From SAR116 cluster alpha proteobacterium HIMB100 (GTDB lineage Bacteria; Pseudomonadota; Alphaproteobacteria; Puniceispirillales; Puniceispirillaceae), in assembly GCA_000238815.2 (NCBI GenBank), contig AFXB01000010.1:810501-874500 (forward strand): 64,000 nucleotides of DNA, written 5' to 3'. The translations under genes were made by a program, and so were the position numbers. A model generated the notes under the pieces. The model was not told the origin of the DNA. It did not search any database and was given only the letters and a program-made list of their open reading frames with translations. Below are positions 59,104-64,000 of the stretch, piece by piece (the first letter of the stretch is position 1; every line of letters begins with the position of its first letter).

Positions 59104-60087
59104 ATGGGACGTTTTGTTTGTGCAGAAACACCAGGAAATGCGGATGTATTGCAGCTCAGGGACCGGCCAACCCCGACGCCAGGAGCTGGCGAAATTGTGA
59201 TTTCACAAACAAAGATAGGCCTGAATTTTCTGGATGTTTACCAGACATCTGGTCTGTATCCGTTTCCAGAAAATGATGTTTTTGTTCCCGGAAATGAAGC
59301 AGCTGGCCGCATCATTTCTGTTGGCGAAGGCGTCAGCCATCTGTCTGTAGGTGACCGGGTCGGTTATCCCATGCATGTCGGGGCTTTTGCTGAAGAACGG
59401 GTGATCCCCGCAGATCGGGTCGTCAAGCTTCCTGATGATATAAGTGATGATATGGCCGCTGCTTCCATGCTGAAGGGGATGACGGTTGAATATCTTTTGA
59501 ATCAATCTGTGCCGTTACAATCAGGCGACACAGTTCTGTTTCACGCCGCAGCAGGCGGTGTTGGACTGCTGGCGGGCCAGTGGATGAAAGCGATGGGTGT
59601 AGAGGCTATCGGCACAGCAGGTTCGCCGGAAAAAGTTGAGATGGCAAAACAGGCAGGTTATGCCCATGTGATTAACTATACAGATACTGACTTTGTTGAT
59701 GCGGTGATGGACATCACAAGCGGTAAAGGTGTGCGGGCAGTTTATGATTCTGTTGGCAAGGATACCTATCCCGGGTCATTGAAGGTTATCCAGAATTGCG
59801 GATATTTCATTTCTTTTGGTCAATCCAGCGGCCTGGCAACAGACTTCAAGCTGGGGGATTTGGCGGCAAACGGATCACTGTATGCCCAGAGGCCAACATT
59901 GGCCACCTATATTGCCACAGCTGACCAGCTGGCAGAATCTGCTGACAATCTGTTTGAAATGCTGCGGTCCGGCAAGGTCAGCGTGTCTGTTAACCAGCGC
60001 TTTGATCTGGCTGAAGCTGCAGATGCATTCCGGGCGCTGACCGGCCGCAAAACAACAGGCGTGACCCTGTTGGAGACAGGCTTGTGA
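59104..60087 (+). CDS. NADPH:quinone oxidoreductase, zeta-crystallin type
   Basis: Medium-chain dehydrogenase/reductase without zinc ligands. NADPH site HAAAGGVGLLAGQWMK near residue 147-162, NFLDVYQTSGLYP and DRVGYPM. 327 residues. Strong ribosome site GAGGGAG before the ATG. Probable single-electron detoxification of quinones, by family; natural substrate not known. Confidence 0.92.
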   Translation: MGRFVCAETPGNADVLQLRDRPTPTPGAGEIVISQTKIGLNFLDVYQTSGLYPFPENDVFVPGNEAAGRIISVGEGVSHLSVGDRVGYPMHVGAFAEERVIPADRVVKLPDDISDDMAAASMLKGMTVEYLLNQSVPLQSGDTVLFHAAAGGVGLLAGQWMKAMGVEAIGTAGSPEKVEMAKQAGYAHVINYTDTDFVDAVMDITSGKGVRAVYDSVGKDTYPGSLKVIQNCGYFISFGQSSGLATDFKLGDLAANGSLYAQRPTLATYIATADQLAESADNLFEMLRSGKVSVSVNQRFDLAEAADAFRALTGRKTTGVTLLETGL

Positions 60088-60113
60088 TCACGGGCACCGT
60101 AAATTGTGCAGGC

Positions 60114-60617
60114 TCACCCCTCCAGCGGAAATGAAGTCAGCCGTCCTAAACCATAAAGAAGAGGTGTTTTGTCATAATCGGTCAGATGACGCACCTCGCC
60201 AACAATGATGTCATGGTCACCACCTGGATAGCGGGCCCAGACCCGACATTCAAAAATCGCTGCCGCGCCGTGGATAAGCGGCACGCCAAATGCTGATAAA
60301 GACCAGTCAATTGCGGTAAATCTGTCTTCCTGTGCAGAAGCGAATGTTTGGCTGACTTCTGCCTGGTGGGCAGACAGGATATTGACCGCGAATTTATCTG
60401 CTTGTCTGAAATCCTCAAAGCAAGCGGCTTCCAGCCCGATACTCCATAAAATCAGAGGCGGGGTCATTGATACCGAATTGAATGAGCTGATGGTCATTCC
60501 TATGGGCTGCCCGCTGGCTGAAACAGTTGTGGCCACGCCAACACCTGTTGGAAAGCGGGACAAGGCTTTGCGAAACAAATTGTGGTCCAACGGCTGTGCG
60601 GCGGGGCTGTCGTTCAT
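60114..60617 (-). CDS. Flavin reductase-like (split-barrel FMN) protein
   Basis: Supplies reduced flavin to a monooxygenase (NtaB/HpaC group). LSRFPTGVGVATTVSASGQPIGMTISS at the N-terminus, SPP-type VSMTPPLILWSIG, and FAVNILSAHQAEVS; GEVRHL near the end. 167 residues from ATG 60617; the frame is open upstream. No flavin-dependent monooxygenase gene is seen in this window; the partner must be elsewhere. Confidence 0.88.
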   Translation of the reverse strand: MNDSPAAQPLDHNLFRKALSRFPTGVGVATTVSASGQPIGMTISSFNSVSMTPPLILWSIGLEAACFEDFRQADKFAVNILSAHQAEVSQTFASAQEDRFTAIDWSLSAFGVPLIHGAAAIFECRVWARYPGGDHDIIVGEVRHLTDYDKTPLLYGLGRLTSFPLEG

Positions 60618-60693
60618 CTGATAACGGTCTTTCTTATCTAAGCCTGCAGATAAAAGAAACCTCTGCAGCATCGTTCTGATAACTTATCGTCTT

Positions 60694-60716
60694 CTGTATC
60701 TGACACATAGATACAG
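60694..60716. promoter_or_regulatory. Palindrome in the divergent gap before the dehydrogenase-isomerase cluster
   Basis: CTGTATCT (60694-60701), 7-base centre GACACAT, AGATACAG (60709-60716), perfect 8-base arms. Lies between the divergent flavin reductase and the gene at 60859; size and symmetry suit a dimeric repressor such as a GntR- or LacI-type. No regulator gene for it is in the window. Confidence 0.5.
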
Positions 60717-60858
60717 TTATCTGCGTTTCAAGGCTTTATTTTTTTGTTGATAGCCGAAGGTATTTATCTTTTGATGACGATAAAGACAGAAATATTCGTC
60801 TGCATAAGGCACTCAGCAAAGAGCAGATACATGAAGTGGTGTGTCCGGGAGGGGATAA

Positions 60859-61770
60859 ATGACAGCACGGCAGGATAAGGTCGGCATTGTCGGCATAGGG
60901 GATATGGGCAGTGGTTTGGCGAAAAATCTGTTGCTGAATGGCTTTGATGTATGTGGATTTGATCTCAGCTCAGACCGGATGAAAAATTTTACGGCTATGG
61001 GCGGCCGGCCTGCCGCCAGCCTTGCTGAGGTCGCAACAGATGCGCGGGCCGTTTATGTCATGGTCATGACCGGGGCTCAGGCTCAGGCCGTGATCTTTGA
61101 TGATGGAGGTCTTGCTGACAATTTGCCTGAAGGCAGCGTGATAATCCTCACTGCCACAATAAAGCCAGCTGAAGCAGAAGCGATTCACACCCGCCTTGCC
61201 GGACGAGGCTTGTCCTTAATCGATAGTCCGGTCAGTGGCGGGTTTCCGGGGGCACAGTCCGGCACGCTGACTATGATGGCTGCAGGAAGCGATGATGATA
61301 TGGCTAAATCTGGAGATATCATGCAGGCTGTGTCGAAAACCATTCACCATGTAGGGGATGCTGCCCCCAAGGGCCAGATTGTGAAAGCCTGTCTGCAATC
61401 GCTGATCGGGTCTATATTTTCTGCCACATTCGAAGCATCTGTTCTGGCGGCAAAAGCAGGTGTGTCGGGTCAGACCTTGTTTGATGTGTTTTCAACATCC
61501 GGGGCGGGATGTGGGGTTGCAAATTCAGCTCTGGAAAATATCATTGACCGCCAATTCCACGGGACAGGAAGCCATATCACCACCATGCATAAAGATCTGA
61601 CGATTTCGCTTGCCTTTGCAGAACAGCTTGGGGTGCCGATGCACACCGCTGCAACGGCCATGCAGTTATTTCACGCTGGCAAGACAAAATATCCAGATGG
61701 CGATAATTGGATCGTTACACGGGTTCTGGAAGAAATCGTAGGTGCTGAGCTGCACCGCACAGCAAAATAA
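60859..61770 (+). CDS. 3-hydroxyisobutyrate dehydrogenase-family protein
   Basis: NAD(P)-dependent beta-hydroxyacid dehydrogenase; 303 residues. Cofactor motif VGIVGIGDMGSGLAKNL, family motif DSPVSGGFPGAQSGTLT near residue 122-138, and catalytic Lys in GQIVKACLQ. The family includes HIBADH, tartronate-semialdehyde reductase and L-threonate dehydrogenase (LtnD). First of four genes in one cluster; substrate likely a sugar acid by context. Confidence 0.87.
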   Translation: MTARQDKVGIVGIGDMGSGLAKNLLLNGFDVCGFDLSSDRMKNFTAMGGRPAASLAEVATDARAVYVMVMTGAQAQAVIFDDGGLADNLPEGSVIILTATIKPAEAEAIHTRLAGRGLSLIDSPVSGGFPGAQSGTLTMMAAGSDDDMAKSGDIMQAVSKTIHHVGDAAPKGQIVKACLQSLIGSIFSATFEASVLAAKAGVSGQTLFDVFSTSGAGCGVANSALENIIDRQFHGTGSHITTMHKDLTISLAFAEQLGVPMHTAATAMQLFHAGKTKYPDGDNWIVTRVLEEIVGAELHRTAK

Positions 61771-61782
61771 AAGGAGGCTGAT

Positions 61783-62646
61783 ATGAAGCTGGGTGTAATT
61801 TGTGATGGTATCAGCCGTGATTTGGCACATACGCTGAATGTGATGGATGAGTTTGGTCTTGATTATGCTGAATTACAGTTTGTCTGGGACCGCGAGGTCG
61901 GCGATCATGACGCAGGGGAAATTGCGAAAATAAAAGAGCTGCTGGCAGCTCATAATAAGCCTGTCTCTTGCCTGTCCAGGCATATTTTTGCTGGCCTGAC
62001 CACCGCGTCTCGTGCAGGCGATGCAGAACATACACGCCATATGGATTATCTGAAACGCGTGATAGATATGGCGCATGAGCTGGACTGTCCTTTGGTGCGG
62101 ATCATGACCTCAAAAAAAGAACAGATTTTGTGGGGTATGAACGGGGCAGAACAATGGAATGTGGCGAAAGGGGCGTGGGAGACCTTGCCGCCTCTGATCG
62201 CCCCTGCAGTTGACCTTGCCCGTGCAGAAGGCATTACATTGGTTGTGGAAACAGGCAATGGCACCATGGTGAACTCCAATTATACCGCGGTAAAGCTGAT
62301 TGATGCGCTGGATGCGAAGGATGTTTTGAAAATTTTGTGGGATCCGGCCAATAACTGCTGGTGTCATGAACTGGCCTGGCCAGACGGGTTTGAAACCGCC
62401 AAAGAGGGTTATTTGGGGCATATCCATATCAAGGATGTTCAGGTCGACACGCCTAAAGCCACGCTGGAGGTTCGCCAGATGGGTACAGGCCAATTGGCTG
62501 ATTTATTTGACCCGATGGCAAAGGGGCTGCGCGATATTGGTTATGACGGGGTGATTTCTTTTGAAAGTGTATATCATCCGGGTAATGGCAATTTTGAAGA
62601 GGGTTTCAGATCAAGTATTGATCTGTTCAAGCAGCATTTTGCCTGA
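61783..62646 (+). CDS. Sugar phosphate isomerase/epimerase-like TIM-barrel protein
   Basis: AP endonuclease 2 / xylose isomerase-like TIM barrel; 287 residues. Metal ligands are visible: Glu in LVVETGNGT, Asp and His in LWDPANNCWCHE, His in HIHIKD, Glu in ISFESVYHP. Excellent ribosome site AAGGAGG. Isomerase or epimerase of a ketose or sugar acid by family (Hyi/OtnI, IolE-like); not identified. Twelve bases after the dehydrogenase gene. Confidence 0.85.
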   Translation: MKLGVICDGISRDLAHTLNVMDEFGLDYAELQFVWDREVGDHDAGEIAKIKELLAAHNKPVSCLSRHIFAGLTTASRAGDAEHTRHMDYLKRVIDMAHELDCPLVRIMTSKKEQILWGMNGAEQWNVAKGAWETLPPLIAPAVDLARAEGITLVVETGNGTMVNSNYTAVKLIDALDAKDVLKILWDPANNCWCHELAWPDGFETAKEGYLGHIHIKDVQVDTPKATLEVRQMGTGQLADLFDPMAKGLRDIGYDGVISFESVYHPGNGNFEEGFRSSIDLFKQHFA

Positions 62647-62682
62647 GCCGGCTAAGGCACAGTAAGAAGATGAGGTGAGATA

Positions 62683-63459
62683 ATGGTGACGGGTTTGAAT
62701 CGCTATTTTGATTTGACAGGCAAAACGGCCCTGATAACAGGGGCCACCCGCGGTATCGGCTTTGGGCTGGCCGCAGGACTGGCTGAGGCAGGTGCGCATG
62801 TGATCCTCAATGGCCGGGACAACAGCAAGCTGGCCACGGCAAAGGACCGGCTTCAGCAGATTTGTGTCTCAGCAGATAGTCTCAGCTTTGATGTGCGGGA
62901 TCAGGCCGCGGTGGCGCAGGCAATTGACCGTTATGAGACGCAATCAGGCCCAATTGATATTCTGATTAATAATGCAGGCATTCAGCACAGACAAGCGTTG
63001 GAAGATTTTGCGCCTGAAGCCTTCCAGGATGTGATGGCGACCAATGCAACGGCTTTATTCTATCTCAGCCAGGCCGTTGCGCGTCACATGAAAAAGCGCG
63101 GTCATGGTAAGATTATCAATATCGCCTCTATCATGACCAAAATGGCGCGTCATCATGTCGGGGCCTATGTGACGGCAAAAGCAGCTGTTGGCGGACTGAC
63201 ACGGGCGATGACATCTGAATGGGCAGGATATGGGATCAATTGCAATGCGATCGGCCCAGGTTATATTTCGACCGAACTGACGCAAAAGTTGTTTGAAGAC
63301 AAGGCTTTTAGTGATTGGCTGATCGCGGCCACGCCGGCGGGCCGGTGGGGTGAGGTTGATGATCTGGTTGGTGCGGCTATTTATCTGGCGGCACCCGGAT
63401 CAGATTTCATGCATGGCCAGATTTTATATATTGATGGCGGTATGACGACCACAGTCTGA
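62683..63459 (+). CDS. SDR-family dehydrogenase (gluconate 5-dehydrogenase-like)
   Basis: 258 residues. Cofactor motif TGATRGIGFGLAAGLAEAG, NNAG in LINNAGIQHR, active-site Ser in NIASIMTKMAR, Tyr/Lys in AYVTAKAAVGG, and end GQILYIDGGMTTTV. Overall pattern fits gluconate 5-dehydrogenase/sugar acid SDRs. Ribosome site GAGGTGAGA. Third gene of the cluster; substrate unknown. Confidence 0.87.
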   Translation: MVTGLNRYFDLTGKTALITGATRGIGFGLAAGLAEAGAHVILNGRDNSKLATAKDRLQQICVSADSLSFDVRDQAAVAQAIDRYETQSGPIDILINNAGIQHRQALEDFAPEAFQDVMATNATALFYLSQAVARHMKKRGHGKIINIASIMTKMARHHVGAYVTAKAAVGGLTRAMTSEWAGYGINCNAIGPGYISTELTQKLFEDKAFSDWLIAATPAGRWGEVDDLVGAAIYLAAPGSDFMHGQILYIDGGMTTTV

Positions 63460-63478
63460 ACTCCGGGCTGCTGGTCAG

Positions 63479-64000
63479 TCAGTCAATCAGATGTTTGCAT
63501 TCTGGAACCGGTGTGGTCACTTTGCCTTCAGAAAAAAACCGGATCAGGTTTTCCACAGTCAAATCACCCATAGCCTGGCGGGTTTCAACGGTGGCTGAGC
63601 CAATATGCGGGGTCAGCACGACATTATCCATCGCAAGCAGCACCTCAGGGACATGTGGCTCTTTTGCAAAAACATCAAGGCCTGCAGCTCCCAATCGGCC
63701 ATCTTGAAGAGCGGCGACCAGCGCATCCTCTTCAACAACAGACCCCCGGGCTACATTGATTAAAATGCCGTCAGGGCCCAGGGCATTTATCACCTCTTCT
63801 GTCACCAGCTTGTGGGTTGCTGCCCCGCCAGGGGTAATCACAATCAGGGCGGTGACATCCTGTGCCATGCTGACCAGTTCAGAATAATAACGATGGGGGC
63901 TGTTTTCACGTTCTGATCTGGCGTGATATGACACAGCGCAGCTAAAGGCATCTAGCTTGGCGGCGATCGCCTGGCCAATCCGCCCATAACCCAACAGGCC
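63479..64000 (-). CDS. D-2-hydroxyacid dehydrogenase, 5' end beyond the window
   Basis: C-terminal half of an NAD-dependent 2-hydroxyacid dehydrogenase: Rossmann motif GYGRIGQAIA at the window edge, catalytic Arg in VARGSVVEE, Glu in DVFAKEPHVP and His in LTPHIGSATVETRQA. The reading frame continues off the right edge, so about 140 residues are missing. Convergent with the SDR gene (19 bases). Family includes (S)-sulfolactate dehydrogenase SlcC, glyoxylate reductase and others. Confidence 0.87.
   Translation of the reverse strand, partial: GLLGYGRIGQAIAAKLDAFSCAVSYHARSERENSPHRYYSELVSMAQDVTALIVITPGGAATHKLVTEEVINALGPDGILINVARGSVVEEDALVAALQDGRLGAAGLDVFAKEPHVPEVLLAMDNVVLTPHIGSATVETRQAMGDLTVENLIRFFSEGKVTTPVPECKHLID

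Overview
This window reads as a chromosomal segment of an alphaproteobacterium with moderate GC and dense coding. Several gene neighbourhoods conserved in that class follow one another: murJ-trpS-nfu, tsaB-rimI-miaB-phoH-ybeY-corC-lnt-metK-trmB, rimP-nusA-ylxR-infB-rbfA-truB-rpsO-pnp, fabA-fabB-fabI, ubiE-ubiB-coaBC-dut, mutM, rpsT-dnaA-dnaN-recF-gyrB and a RegB/RegA pair. A marine lineage such as SAR116 or a relative in the Rhodospirillales sense is a plausible guess, made from family knowledge only. No rRNA, tRNA, CRISPR array, phage or insertion sequence was seen.

Layout. 1-4.2 kb: 3' end of the lipid II flippase gene, trpS, an NfuA-type Fe-S scaffold and a secreted glucosaminidase, converging on a polysaccharide deacetylase. 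5.4-14.1 kb: tRNA modification, ribosome maturation and envelope genes (tsaB to trmB). 14.2-24.1 kb: the transcription/translation block rimP to pnp, closed by a bidirectional terminator. 24.1-27.4 kb (minus strand): unsaturated fatty acid genes plus an SH3 protein. 27.6-33.6 kb: a 2-hydroxyacid dehydrogenase, then on the minus strand ubiE-ubiB-coaBC-dut-moeB/thiF. 33.7-42.3 kb: mutM, rpsT and the replication genes dnaA, dnaN, recF, gyrB. 42.3-45.7 kb: RegB/RegA-like redox two-component system and a DUF1737-metZ pair. 45.7-64 kb: an accessory metabolic region with four DMT-type exporters, hydrolases, a rhodanese, and many dehydrogenases (HisD/HpsN-like, three SDR or HIBADH types, Ldh2 type, D-2-hydroxyacid type), an aminotransferase and a flavin reductase.

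Most unusual points. (1) CoaBC, the bifunctional coenzyme A enzyme, carries an N-terminal helix-turn-helix domain of about 75 residues, and the short space before its start holds two overlapping perfect palindromes built from the same 8-base half-site. This looks like an enzyme that may repress its own gene. (2) A HisD-family gene outside any his operon is followed by an SDR and faces an Ldh2/ComC-type dehydrogenase, which suggests C3-sulfonate (dihydroxypropanesulfonate/sulfolactate) oxidation rather than histidine synthesis. (3) A four-gene set at the right edge (HIBADH type, TIM-barrel isomerase, SDR, D-2-hydroxyacid dehydrogenase) behind a palindrome looks like an uncharacterised sugar-acid route. 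(4) Several mRNA leaders hold unexplained hairpins: metZ, infB, rbfA, pnp and the 27.6 kb dehydrogenase gene.
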